Shown: in pieces, positions 52,251 to 63,889 of the stretch
Layout: each line of letters starts with the position of its first letter
Position numbering within the stretch: the first letter of the stretch is position 1
The notes under the pieces: model-generated
What the model saw: only the letters and a program-made list of their open reading frames with translations
The model's database searches: none
What the model was told of the DNA's origin: nothing
Source of the DNA: Symbiodinium sp. CCMP2592
Taxonomy: Eukaryota; Sar; Dinophyceae; Suessiales; Symbiodiniaceae
Direction: 5' to 3'
DNA: 64,000 nucleotides
Assembly: GCA_905221615.1 (NCBI GenBank)
Contig: CAJNDT010003435.1
Span: forward strand, 333,437 to 397,436
Made by a program: the position numbers and the translations under genes

Positions 52251-55200
52251 TGGTTCAGTTGCCAAGCAACACAACTGGTTGTCTGGATACATGCAAAACT
52301 TGAAGCTAGACCAGTCAACAGCCTTTGTACGGGTGTGGGATTTGTCTGTAAAACTTGCCGGAGTTTGTTCGTTTACTGCTGTGGCAGGAGTATGAGCTGT
52401 TGTCGAAGCTGTGGGCTGTAGCGGAAATCCCCGCATATGCCTCTACAATACTGCTGTTGATTTGGCACCCTGCATGGGGTTTAAAGCTATGCCGGTTAGC
52501 CTTCAGGCCATATTGAGGATCGGTTCCAAAGCTGCAAAGCAACGTTAAAGGAAGCCGATGCTTCCTCACGTATCTGTTCAAAGGGTCTGTAGACCATGAC
52601 ATGTCGCAGCCCCATCGAAAATCGTTCAGTTTTCTCAGCCCTCGCTTAAACCCTGCATCTTATATTTCGGGAGACAGGAGCAAGGCTTCAAGGCTTCGTG
52701 TGAGGTTGTTGGCCGACCAGTGCCTGCCTTAGCTTATGATGGGGTCCAAGACAAGACTGGCCCTGCTCCAAAATTTGCCGGATGATGAGTCACCAGGTCT
52801 TGTGTGTCGGCAGGGTGTGGACCAAAGGGCCCTGGCAGTGGCCGAGTCAGCAGCCATTCGCCCAGGTCTGAGAGACTCCGCGCTTTACTGATTGAGCTTC
52901 GGTCCTCCAACTAGGTTAAGGCCATTTTAGGCTTCACGCTCTTTGCGTGAAGCCTTCATCGTGCCTCTTTGTCTTCAAAGAGCAATGGGGATTTACAGGC
53001 AGGGAGCCGGAGGCTTCCCTGGCCTGGATCACGCGATCAATCTGGGTCAGGGACAGGGAAAAATCTTCACGCGCAGGTCTACCGCAACTTTCGTCTGGAA
53101 TCTTCTGGAGCTTGATGCGAATTCCACATCGAAAGGGCACGCGAAGAGTTGACTGCTTGCCCCTGCCTGGTTGCACACTGTTGCTGGGCTGATGCGAAAG
53201 GTTTGCTAATGAATTTGGAGTGCACTTAAGTATGCCCCAAATCCGACCGAAGAGCGCCTCAGAGCTTTTGCTGCGATGGTTGGCTTTCAGCACATGTGAA
53301 AGCTACTAGCATCCCTCAGCGGCCATCGTTGATTTCCGCAGGCAGGGGGCGGGCCAGGATGGACTTGCACGGTCTGTAGGAGTGAAGGCTTCAAATTGTG
53401 TGTTGTGTTTCAGGGTTTTCGGTGTAGCATGCGAGGCTCTGGCTCGAAGCTCTCAGGGCTGCCTGCAGCTGTGTAACGAATTGGGGCACTCGCCCGTCAG
53501 TTCCAAGCCTAGAACCCCAAAGCCCAAAGTAACCCGACGAACCAAGTAAGCACGCGAGTTTCTAACAGTTCCACGAGATATAAGGCAAGCATTCTCAAGG
53601 GCGTCAGGCCATCCTATAGATTCCTGAAGCATGACAGGACACTTATCTTCATGCGAGTTGCGACAGCAAAGGTCAAGAATGCCATTCAGCCTCATGGCCT
53701 AGTTTCGTAATACTGCGGAATCTTCGTGCTCAAAAGCCACATTTCCGAGAGTCTGTTGACATTTAACCTACTTCCCTGGAAAAGGCCAAGCCATGCCGCC
53801 GTCTGTGGCTGAGCTTAAGCGAGCGGCAGGCCTTGCACCAGCCAGCCTGGGTTATTGCACTTCTCTTTACTTCCCCACCCTCGGCTTGGGGTTGTTAGAT
53901 GTTCAACTCAACTCTTTTGCCTGAAAGGTCTACTCATCGCCCTCTTGTATGCCTGAGGTGCCCAACCCCAGAGTATCCCCACAAAATCCTTGGAGTGCTC
54001 AATCGCAGAGTTTTCCCTGGATTGTTTCAACTTCAGAGTATCCCCAGAGAATCCCTGGACCGCTCAACCCGAGGATATCTCTAGTCTAGGGTGTTAGAGT
54101 GTGTTGGAATATCCCCAGAGTACCCTGCCGGAGTGCCCACAGCGTCGCTGGAGTGCCCAATTCCAGAGTGAGCCCCCGCAGAGTGGAAATGTTTGAAGTA
54201 TCAGTAAAGTAGTTCTCAGTCGGTCCTCTTGTAAGCTAGGGAGTCCATACTCAAAGTTGTCTCGTCGTCGTCTTTTTTGTGGTTGTCATCGCTGTCTAAG
54301 TCGTCGTCGGCAGCAGCAGCAGCAGCGGCAGCTGCAACAAACGCGCTGTATCTGCTTCTGCTTCAGGTTGTGTCTGAAGCACCAAAACGGAGTGAGTGTA
54401 AAGTTGGCTTAAGTCCGTCACTGCAAAGTTGTTCTCCGTTCGCCGATCGTCTATAAATCTTTTCTGAATATTTACGAGTTGCGCAGTTTCCCACGTATTG
54501 CAACCGGTTGTGAACCCTCAGTAATGTGGGGACGGTAGTGTACCCCATTACTGATAAATTATCTTCGGGTGGGTTTCAGAAACTCCCAGATATCTGAATA
54601 TTTCCAGACCCTTAAAGGACCTAAACAGATTGGAGCAGGCGTTTCATGGCTGAGCCATGTTGCGCTAGGTCCATGGTAGTGTACCGACACATGAAGATAC
54701 TACATTGGCATGTTACAGTGTGTTCGGGTGGCAACCAATTCTGGTGCTTTGTTTTGTAACTACCATGTGAGTCTTCTTCTTCCGAGTGTCATTCAACACC
54801 AAAATTGCGGCTCTCGTCGACATAGCAGTCGTCGGCGTAGCCGTCAATGTCGGCGTCGGCATTGTAGTCGTGGTCGTACGGCAATGGGATAGTTTAGGAG
54901 TGACTCGATTCACACTCATCATGTTGATTCAGAGTCAAGCTCCCTAGCATCACCCTTCAAACTAGAATTCAGAAATTGAAGGACTGGGAAGAATTCTCTT
55001 CGAGACTGGGGGATGTGTGCTGAAATTGAATTGGCTCTGAAGTCAGGCCTTAATGCGAAATACCGTTTTTCTAGAAGAAGTGATGTCTAGGTGACATTTG
55101 TGGGACCGGGTCCCAGCTTTGACATAGACTTGGAGGCATCAACAGAACAAACTCCACTTGCATTCATAATTCCGCCACTCCGTGTACTGCCTACTGATAG

Positions 55201-55520
55201 CACACATCAAACTCGTTCGTGGAAGGTATGCTCTTGGGAACCCATTGCTTGCAAACCAAGTCGAAGAAACATAGCTTCACATCTTCTACGCTCTAGCTTA
55301 CAGGCATGCTAACTTGTTCTCGATGCGGCGACCGTTTATTCTCTGATGTGCAGGTGTTCTCACCTTCTGGTCAGACCTTAAATACCGGAATGACAGGTTC
55401 TTGCTTATTTGCCACATCTCCCAAAGATCCCCATGTACTCAGGGCGACCACTGAATCTCAAGCTCTTAGCTGTCTTAGCTCTATCCTGTAAAGAGTGATC
55501 CCGAAATCTTACAGCCAGAA
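52251..55520. other. Region with no supported gene
   Basis: Only short ORFs on both strands (minus 52934-53293, 119 codons, and minus 53453-53695, 80 codons, are the longest), none recognised. CAGAGTATCCCC-type repeats at 53970-54180; CAGCAG tract at 54310-54335; a family A right-end fragment at 54570-54588. Confidence 0.5.
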
Positions 55521-55523
55521 GCC

Positions 55524-55646
55524 TACTTGGAGGATCATGGGATTTAGTACGTAAGGTTGTAAGTACCTTAATTGGGGTTACAAGTCGTTATAAGTATAGT
55601 TACCCTCATAATAACCTTACTTACTAAGTCCCATGATCCTTTAAGT
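55524..55646. mobile_element. Family C element in the element-poor region
   Basis: ACTTGGAGGATCATGGGATT .. CCCATGATCCTTTAAGT, followed by CTTATAGATCCC units and a second detached right end at 55713-55741. Confidence 0.78.
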
Positions 55647-55749
55647 AACCCAAAGACCCCTCTTATAGAACCCTTATAGATCCCTTTTAAGGAGCCCTTT
55701 AAAGAACCCTATAGTTACTAAGTCCCATGATCCTTTAAGTAAACGATCC

Positions 55750-58600
55750 CCGTGCGCCAGACCTGCTCGAAGAGCTCCTCGTCATGAAGGGCAAGGCGTG
55801 AGCTTCAGGGTCCACATGTGCTTGGACTTGAAGCCAGAAGCCGCAAACCGAAAAGCACCAAAAAAAAACAGAAAGCGTAACCTTGGCAGCTTCAAGGGGA
55901 AAACTGCTTGTGTCCCAGTCCATCTCGCAGGCCGTACCTCCCGTCGACCCTTCGCTCGGCAAGGCCGTTTTTAAGTTTGTGGTTCAATCTCGGCCTCCTG
56001 GCTATCTCAGTTTTGTTAATCAGCACACACCTCCTAATTGGATTTAAGGTTTAAAGGTTCAGGGTTTCCTCTTCCTCCTGCTGTCCCACTCCTCCCCCTC
56101 CACATCGGGAAAGATTCAAGTTTCAGGTAAGTGACATGATTGCTTGGGAAGATGACCACAAGCTCAGCATGCGTCCACTGTGTAAACAACTGTCATCTTG
56201 AGCTTTGAGCCAAACGTCTTGTTTCGGCAGACCTAGTGCAGGATCACGTTGGTTCCTTTGTGGTATTCCGCAAAACTTGGACATCTCAAGTTGGCGTTTA
56301 ACTGTAGCAAGATCTCAAAGGTTTTGGTACGGGAGCCTGCCCGCGCTACCCAAAACCGGCCTTCTTTTCCTGCAGCAGGAACCGATCAACGCGTCTGAGT
56401 TGTGCGAAATAAATGGCCTGCCCCCCAGTCTCTTCCAGTGCTCATTCCAACGCAGTTAGACCATTGCAACTTTCAATGGTCACACCAAAAAGCAAAACTT
56501 GAATAGCAAGAGCTATTAGCACCCGTGGCGAACAGGAGACCCTTCGTATCCCCAGACAATCGATGTTCAGCTTGAGGGGCTGCCACACTTATGAAACTTG
56601 CTCTGGTCTTTGGAAGCTTAGTTTCCTAAGCGAATGGAAACCTTTATTGCTTGCCAAATGATGTAAACTGCAACAACTGCAACGCATGTACTTCCAAATC
56701 GGGTCACGTTGCGAAATGCGCCATTGAAGTGCAAGGGATAGTGTTGGAAAATGCACAGGCGCGGTTACATAGGTAGATGCACGTATGTACATATATATAC
56801 ACACACAAAGTCTCGAATATTTGTACATATGCACACATATGTGCCTGTGTATGTGTATCTAATATGTATACATATGTATATGTATGTATGTACGTATGTA
56901 TGTGTGTGTACATGTATAGGCGTGCGTACGGTGTTGGGCCAATATGTGAAAACTTAACCATAGGAGTTTCAAGCTTGTTGGGCCGCATCAGTCTTTGCAG
57001 GGTTTCTGGTTTGCTACCCATCTTGTCCTACTGCGGCTTCGGGTCTCACGCTTGATGGGAACCTGCAATCTATATCCGGATTACACGCACTCAGTTGGGG
57101 GTATTGCTGCCTGAACGCGGTTTGGTCAATCGTTCATCTTTGAGATTCTTGGATTCGGGTCAAACAGTCTGATAGGCTTCGAACTCTGCTTTCCTGGCCA
57201 TATGTGACTGTTTCGATGGATGACTTTTGGAAAGACTCTTATGTTTCAGAAAATTTGCTGGATCTCGCGAAAGGACATATGATGTACTGTTATGCATTTG
57301 AACGGTTTTGCGCGAATGTTTGAAAATCCTTTGGAACAAACCTAGACACATTCCAATGTAAAACCTCTCAGTCGTGATCTCAGAATAATTACCGCAAAAC
57401 CTCATGTGTGCAAACACAGGGGCCCCACAGCATTCCTTTCTGTTTCCTCCCCCCCCTCCAAAAAGAAACCTACAGTTTAAAGCATGCTAGGCTTTTTGGA
57501 GGAGCTGGTCGTGGCTGGGCTGCATGTCGCTGATGCGATAGGCTTGTTTGGGCGCTAATTTTCGGATGGTACAGTATACTATGTCAGGGAAGCCTTTGTT
57601 CTGAGACATAGCTAGGCTTGAACATATACCACGCCTGGATTGAGAACAAACGGCTGTTTTCCCAGTGGATCAAGGCCCAGGCGTAGACTCACCGGGTTTC
57701 GAGCTTCGGGCTGGACATGCACGGCTACTTTTACATGGCTGGTTGGTTTTGAACTGGTTCCTTCTATGAAAGCAGAGTCCATAGCAGAAGCATTGGCAGC
57801 TGTAGTTTGTGATTCTTCGCCAGGACAGCAGGCGTAGTGTGCTGCGATGCTTGATTGCGCTCTTGAATTCGAAGTTGCTTGTGCAAAAAAACCCTAAACC
57901 CTAAACCCTAAACACGTTTCTCACAGCCCTGGCATCGGGTATGGAGCTCGCATTGAGCTTCCATGGTGCAGTCGATGTTGAGAGCGGTGTCTGCGCAGTC
58001 TCGCTGGGCTTTTTGCGAAAATGCTGTAGCTTGTTGAGATTCCTATGATGAGGGTTGGGGATGTAATGCGATGTATGAGGGGGATCCATGTAGGAAGTAA
58101 CTTCGTATTGCCAGCTGTAGAGGCCGCAAAGTATCATTTGTGCAATTTTGCCGTGGCTACGTTGTACGTGCACGCCCATTGCCGTACCCTTGTTTGCGGT
58201 CCAATGCTACTGGCAACACACCATAGACTCCTTTCAAACCCAAAACTCCGCTCACTGAGCTGGCCGGTGTAGAACCTAATTGCAGGAAGCACGCAAGACT
58301 GCGGCTGCCGTGAAATTCCAGGCTTCGAGGGGATGAGGGATTTCGAACGATGGAGCAGCGTGTTGCTTGTCGCCTGACGGCCACATAGTTACTAGTATGT
58401 TTTACGTGTTGACTCGTTGTTCTCACCCAGTGTTTGCTCCTGGTCCACATTCACAATTTGTCCTGCAAACTCTTCTGATTCGGCGGATGGTCACTTTCTA
58501 GATCTCAGGCTTTGGCAACTGTACTGTAGTCGATCGTGCCGTTTGGCCGTCCTTCGCTTTGCGTTTTCAAGTGTGACCCTCAGAATGATCAACCCGAATT
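55750..58600. other. Region with no supported gene upstream of the PDZ gene
   Basis: Contains CATATG-rich/(TGTA)n microsatellite at 56780-56925 and a CCCTAAA stretch at 57890-57912. The longest ORFs (about 85-105 codons) are unremarkable. 5' exons of the coiled-coil/PDZ gene may lie here. Confidence 0.45.
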
Positions 58601-58613
58601 GAGATCTCGTCAG

Positions 58614-61600
58614 GTGGACAAGGAGGCAGCCGAAGCAGAGCTGAAAAAGAAGGAAGAAGCCGTTCAGGTGGACTGCTTTCTGGGATTGGTTACCGTCGTC
58701 AGTTTGAGTACAAGTGCCTGCGACACGCCCACACCGAAAGCCAAGTTCACGTCCACCACTTCTGCTATCATCCTCCTTGTCCTTGCGTTCATCGTCGTCC
58801 TTAAAACTGTGTTCTTGTCGTGCCCATGAAAATGCATTGCCCATGAAAATGCATATGCCTTTGAGTCGCATCAGTCATAACTTTTTTTGCGCAGGTACTT
58901 GTTGCAAGTGCGAGGTAGAGGGGGAGGAGGAACGGCAGTTGTGTCTCCCAACTTTTGCGACCACTGCGACTGCTGCTGGTGCTGATGCTGCTTCGTGCGG
59001 ATTTGTTTGCTCTCATGCTCTCCCGTCCCTGCAATTGAGATCCCGGCAAAGTCCCCATGAATGCTTGGGTTCCCGTTCGTATGCCTTTCGGAGCAGTTTC
59101 CCAAGAAGCAAAGTCCAAACTACTGCAACTTTTGGTTTATTCCCTTTGCAAACGCTGAGAGCATCCCAAATGTCCTTGCAGTAGCAGTTATTGTAGCAAT
59201 TTTGAGGTCAAGCAATTTGAAAGCATCAAGCAAGATTCCAAGACTGAGTATTGCGTGCTTGCTTGATTTCGCGAGCACAGAAATGCAGAGAATGAAGGGT
59301 TTAGTTTAGTGCACACTACGCGTTATTGAACTTTCGGGTCAGGACATATACTCTGGTCGAGTGTGTACAGCATTTCCTGTACCTCACATGGTTAGGCCCC
59401 CTGATTGGTTGGGATCGCCGTGTCTTAGCAGGGGTCAGTTTCGGATCGGGCCTGGGTCAGTTTCGGATCGATCCGAAACTGGAACCCCGAAACTGGGGGC
59501 ACCCTTATAACTGCCCCCCCTCCTGCCACCCACGCCCCAACATGTTCTAAGGTCCTTGAGGGCTTTCGTGTAAGGATTTATAGGGTTGAGGGCGTAGCTA
59601 CGTTGTTCGCGGGGTGGGGGGGGAGGAGGTTTACAAGCTTGTATCATCTTGGGTCCATTGGAAGACAACTAGGCAGCGGAAGATTCCTTTGCAACGAGGT
59701 CTTACGTTGAATGAACGCCTGAAAAACAAGTGGGAGTTTCCCAAAATAAGGGACCCTAATATAGTACCCTGAATAGTAGGATCCTTATTATAGGGACCCC
59801 CAAATAAGGTAAAAAACATTAAAAACCCTCAACTCTAAGTTTCAAAACCCCTACAGCGATGATCGGAAAGGAGCTCCCCACACTGCTTGGGTCGCCTGGG
59901 TGGCCTGGCTCAGATTGAGGCTCTTCCAGTTGGGTTCAGGGGCACAGCGTTAGGGTTTAGGGTTTAGGGTCGATCGTGGTTCTGTGCAGTTTTTGGATCT
60001 TCGAAGCGTCGAGGACAGGGTTTGGATTCTCGCGGGCATTGGGTCGGTCAGATGTCAACTGCTTCCGAGTGTTGGGTGGTTCAAGGGCTCGCATTCAGCT
60101 CAACACCCATCGCACCATGTCTATCTGAAAGGCACTGAAAGGTGACACCGAGCAGAACCGATACAACCAAACTCACAGCAAGACGCCCTACCGCAAAGCC
60201 TTGCCACATGAAATCTCCAAGCACAAGCCGAACCTTCGCTTAAGGTTGCACAGTGGCCAGTCGGCGGAGCAGCAGCGACGGAGACAGGTGGGATGTTTCA
60301 GTACCATCCCTGCATTACTCAATCATCCCCGCGTGTATCCATAGCCTACATGAACCCAAGAATCCACCTTCGTCTTGATTGGTTGAGATGTCTTCAGGTC
60401 GACCAAGAAGCCACGCAGATGGTGATTCGTGGGGACCTCAGTCGAATTAGGTTCCGGAAGGGCTGTTGTTTTGCATTACTGTACGTAGAAAGACATGTAC
60501 ACGAATATGTCTGCATGTATGTATCTACATACATGTAAACTTTCCCTCACATCACTAACATGTAATCCCAGAAAGGGCCCGACAAAGACAGCTGTGCAGA
60601 ATTCAGCTTCATGGGGTTACAGTTTCATTCGAGTGGAGTACTGACACATAATCGTGCAGGTCTGTACGGGGAATAGGTTCGCACCATGACACGTCATGAT
60701 GATGGTCTGAAAGGTCAGCACCAGGAAAGACATCGGCTAGAAGCGGACGAGTCGGCAGCCCGGCAGGCGTACGCCCAGCAGATGCAGGACACGAACCTGT
60801 GAAGTTGTCCAATAGCTTTTGATTTTCTTAAAGGAGGACTGCAGCCCCCATTATAAAATGCCAAAGGCGATGGGTGATGGTCTGCTGGCCTGAGGGACCA
60901 AGAAGTGGCACGCATTGCTGGAATCTAAATTGTGGACTGCCCGGGGTGTACGTATGTATGTGGCGCAATTGAGGTGAGGGATTTCTGTCGTTGAGGGATG
61001 TGTCTACGTGGCGAAGGCTGGAGGTAACGTGTCTTCAATGTTGACTCACATCCTTTTGCCAGCTGGCTCTGCAGGACGATGGTGCTGAGCACGAGTCTGT
61101 TGAAGCGCCCGAGCCAGCGCAGACTATGGCTCCGAAGGGCAAAGGCAAAGACAAAGCTAAAGAGGGCAAAGGAAGCTTAGCGGCGCTTCAGGGTTTGAAA
61201 TATTGGGGCTTAGGGGTGTCCGTGCCTGGTGCCTTCAAAATTTAAGAATTGGGTGTTGGTTGTTTAGGGTTTTGGGGTTGGGTGAGGCGATCCTTGCCGT
61301 GATCCGATATGCCTGTGATCCCTGTAGACGCCTAAGGAAAGGAATCCCCGGCGGAGGATGTTAACAGCGAAGGCAAGGGCAAGGACGGGAAAGAAAAGGA
61401 TGGAAAGGGCAAGGGTGGCAAGGGCAAGGAGCATGAGAAGCCATATTTGGTGGTGGATCCCGAGAACGGTGCTGGGCTACGGCTCCTAGCGACGTACTGG
61501 GGCATGCACGTGGATGAGGTGGAGGATGTGCCTGGCCAGCCGTATTTGCAGGCTGGATGCACCATCACTGCCATCGACGGGACAAGCCTGCTCAGCTTGG

Positions 61601-61796
61601 AGGATGAGGATGCCGTGGTGGCCACCTTTGGGGAGAAGTTTAAGAATGGTGTCAGCATCGAGGTGGAGGTTTCCAACAATTTAGATCTCCCGTGTCTCGG
61701 AATTAGGCTGCAACAAGAAGCCATTTTCCAAGCCCCCAGGTGGACCCAGCGACTTTTGAGACCATGAAGCTGCCACCAAATGCTGCGCTTTGGCCC
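58614..61796 (+). CDS. Coiled-coil, Lys/Gly-rich protein with PDZ-like domain, multi-exon, both ends open
   Basis: Exons by phase: 58614-58667 (VDKEAAEAELKKKEEAVQ), 60261-60287 (SAEQQRRRQ, may extend upstream), 60398-60421 (VDQEATQM, 24 nt), 60719-60787 (HQERHRLEADESAARQAYAQ then QMQ), 61075-61171 (DDGAEHESVEAPEPAQTM and a GKGKDK tail), 61337-61668 (ESPAEDVNSEGKGKDG, then the PDZ-like part), 61740-61796 (VDPATFETMKLPPNAALWP). GA donors at 60788 and 61172 keep frame (Q|D and G|GA AAG) and share 8 nt and about 5 nt with their acceptors. Order: charged coiled coil, acidic Pro/Glu segment, KGKGKD linker, PDZ-like fold. Likely an intracellular scaffold; partner unknown. Exons between 58.7 and 60.2 kb and beyond 61.8 kb are probably missing. 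Confidence 0.68.
59458..59481. other. 24-bp perfect palindrome
   Basis: CAGTTTCGGATC followed by its exact complement. It is preceded by a direct copy of GGGTCAGTTTCGGATCG 22 bp upstream and followed by CCCGAAACTGGGG. Confidence 0.85.
59731..59815. mobile_element. Family A element, right end lost
   Basis: TGGGAGTTTCCCAAAATAAG then the family core GTAGGATCCTTATTATAGGG; ends at AAATAAGGTA without the terminal repeat. In the 58668-60260 interval of the PDZ gene. Confidence 0.75.
61337..61668 (+). CDS. PDZ-like domain exon
   Basis: After a GKGKDGKEKDGKGKGGKGKE linker the exon reads PYLVVDPENGAGLRLLATYW, VEDVPGQPYLQAGCTITAID, GTSLL, then FGEKFKNGVSIEVE. V-x-P-G-x-x-Y-L-Q-A-G-x-x-I-x-x-I-D-G is the PDZ core (beta-C/alpha-A); the GLGF loop is weak. 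A canonical 71-nt GT-AG intron (61669-61739) follows in phase 0 and leads to VDPATFETMKLPPNAALWP. Short Gly/Lys-linked PDZ-like domains are common in dinoflagellate proteins. Confidence 0.72.
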
Positions 61797-62091
61797 GTGA
61801 GCTTCCAGGAACTGTATACACCCTGCTGGGTGTACTGGGACATGTTGAAGTGTTTGGTCTTAGGCCACAACAAGAAGAACCCTAAGGCTCCATGTACCCA
61901 TATAGTAGATACTTACGCCTTAAGGCCTAAGTACCTACTAATCCCTTCCCCCATTTACTAAAGAGATCCCTAATTATAAAAACACTTTTCCCCCGATCCA
62001 CCCGGAAGTAGCACCGCCCTTTAAACCCTAATTTGAATTAGGGGGAATGTTTAGGGTCTATAGATTGAGGGTTTAGGGGGAAGAATTATAA

Positions 62092-62160
62092 TTGCATGAG
62101 TCAGCAACTGCTCAATTGAGCCGCATGAAAAGCTTTATTAGCCAAGCCTTTATTGAAGCC
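62092..62160. repeat. Leader sequence of the minisatellite, copy 1
   Basis: TTGCATGAGTCAGCAACTGC, then TCAATTGAGCCGCATG and AAAGCTTTATTAGC. Closely matched by 63890-63942, which also precedes the 21-bp repeats. Confidence 0.85.
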
Positions 62161-62184
62161 TATTTTTTTAATGCGTATTTTACG

Positions 62185-62755
62185 GATTTAGTGTGTATTT
62201 GCACGGATTTGTGTGTTTGCACGGATTTAGTGTGTATTTGCACGGATTCAGTGTGTATTTGCACGGATTTAGTATGTATTTGCACGGATTCACGGATTTA
62301 GATGTATTTGCACGGATTCCGTGTGTATTTGCACGGATTTGGTGTGTATTTGCACCCACGTCCTGTGTAGTTGCACGAATTTAGTGTGTATTTGCATGTA
62401 TTTATACGCATTTAGCGTGTGTTTGCACGGATCGTGAGTATTTGCACGCAGTATTTGGTGTCTAATTACAGGGATTTAGTGTGTGTATTTGCACAGATTC
62501 CGTGTGTATTTGCACGCATTTACTGTGTACCTGGTGTGTAGTTAGAGGGATTTAGTGTGTGTCTTTACACGGATTTACTGTGTGTTTGCATGGATTCGGC
62601 GTGTATTTGCACGGATTTAGTGTGTATTTGCATGGATTTGGTGTGTATTTGCACGCATTTCGTGTGTATTAGCACGAATTTCGTATGTCTTTGCACGGAT
62701 TTAGTGTGCATTTGCACGGATTCCGTGTGTATTTGCACGGATTTGGTGTGATTTG
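62185..62755. repeat. 21-bp minisatellite, about 25 imperfect copies
   Basis: Unit GTGTATTTGCACGGATTTAG plus T, with variants GGATTC and GCATTT. The length is a multiple of three, so long ORFs (CICTDLV repeats) arise in more than one frame; judged non-coding because stops and off-length units interrupt. Confidence 0.9.
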
Positions 62756-62813
62756 CAGCCCTTATAATAGCGTTTCTTAAGTCTCCAGAGAGCCCAGAGC
62801 TTCAGGTCACCCC

Positions 62814-63034
62814 AAAATCTCGATTCCGGGTGGGGAAAGGGCCCAAATGACACCCCCGGGGATTGAGCCCACGACCTTCCCGAGGAGGGCTTTGGAGGCA
62901 GACGTTTACCCATTAGGCCATGGCCAGATAGTTCTGTGGGCGGGCGGCTGCCTCCCTAGGGGGTTTGGCCACGGTCGCAGGCCCAATTCTGGCGGTGTCC
63001 CCGTGGGCCCTTTCCCCATCCAGAATCGAAATTT
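62814..63034. repeat. Inverted repeat flanking a tRNA-like sequence
   Basis: Left arm 62814-62860 (CGATTCCGGGTGGGGAAAGG then GCCC) pairs with the right arm 62991-63034 (GGGCCCTTTCCCCATCCAGA then ATCG), about 40 bp with a few mismatches. The 130-bp interior includes the tRNA-like segment. Confidence 0.8.
62857..62935 (-). ncRNA. tRNA-Arg-like sequence, probably SINE-derived and not a functional tRNA
   Basis: On the minus strand, TGGCCTAATGGGTAAACGTC resembles the D-arm (A box) of eukaryotic tRNA-Arg. GGTCGTGGGCTCAATCCCC resembles the T-arm (B box, one change from GGTTCGANTCC). Spacing fits a tRNA, but the anticodon stem is mispaired (CTGCC against CCCTC) and an acceptor stem is not evident. 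No terminal CCA. Confidence 0.55.
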
Positions 63035-63159
63035 GAATTGACCAAAAACCGCCAAGAGCACAACCAAACCCGCCGAAAACCGCGCAAACCCACCAGAACC
63101 CACCCATTCCCACTTTCCCATGCCCCTTTGCCCAAATGCTATTGGTCTTGATGCTGTGG

Positions 63160-63268
63160 ATGTTCTACTCCTGTTAGTGACAATACCACTACTACTCCTG
63201 CTCCTGCCGCCGCTGCGATTGCTGCTACTGCTGCGACTGCTACCACTACTACTACTGCTATTTCTCCG

Positions 63269-63329
<61 letters not shown>

Positions 63330-63475
63330 CTGCTGCTGCTGCTGCTGCTGCTACTAGTACTACTACTGATCCTGCTGCTACTGCTACTACTTGTACTATT
63401 CCTTGTACTACCATGACGACGACTACTTCTACCACCACCACCACCACCACCACCACCACCACCACCACCAATTAC
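63160..63475. repeat. (CTG)/(ACT)n and (CAC)n trinucleotide tract
   Basis: Mixed CTG/CTA triplets from 63160, pure (ACT)n at 63270-63326, CTG units to 63390, (CAC)n at 63430-63470. Poly-Leu/Tyr/His/Ser ORFs are translated repeat. Confidence 0.92.
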
Positions 63476-63654
63476 CACTGCCACTAATTACCACTGCTGC
63501 TCCTGCTGCTGCTGCTGCTATTCTTGTTATCACTACAACAACAACCACTCCTCCTATTACGACGACAACTGCTAACTGCTACCACTACCGCAACAATGAG
63601 CGAGCGTGCATTGACCGGATCGAAGATGAGATGGCTGCAATGGCTACTCCAAAC

Positions 63655-63742
63655 CTTCGACATCGACATCATCATCATCATTATAAGCATCCTCATCCTC
63701 ATCCTCATCCTCCTCATCATCCTCCTCATCATCATCACATTA
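63655..63742. repeat. (CAT)n/(CTCATC)n tract
   Basis: CATCATCATC and CCTCATCCTCATCC units; open on both strands and non-coding by composition. Confidence 0.88.
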
Positions 63743-63889
63743 AGCAAAGTACTGCCGTCAGATTGTCGGAACCACAGTTCATGATGAAACTCAGATACGA
63801 ATCTTACTAGCATGGAAAAGAACGTTTCCTAATCATAACCGTCACATCACCAGCACGTGGATGGGTACGATGCTTCCAAAGGATTACAA

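Noticed and set aside
52918..52945. Relict dinoflagellate spliced-leader sequence (GCCATTTTAGGCTTC)
   Set aside because: It differs from the leader as I remember it (CCATTTTGGCTCAAG) at several positions, and no retrocopied gene follows.
58714..59184. 156-codon ORF on +
   Set aside because: Low-complexity Ser/Leu/Cys composition, and overlapping ORFs of similar length exist in other frames and strand; no domain.
62193..62751. Proteins with CICTDLV repeats
   Set aside because: The 21-bp minisatellite unit is divisible by three, so ORFs arise by chance in several frames; units of other length and stops break them.
62185..62755. CRISPR-like array
   Set aside because: Repeats are contiguous with no unique spacers, and the context is eukaryotic.
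62857..62935. Functional tRNA-Arg gene
   Set aside because: The anticodon stem is mispaired and no acceptor stem closes; fits a SINE-derived remnant better.
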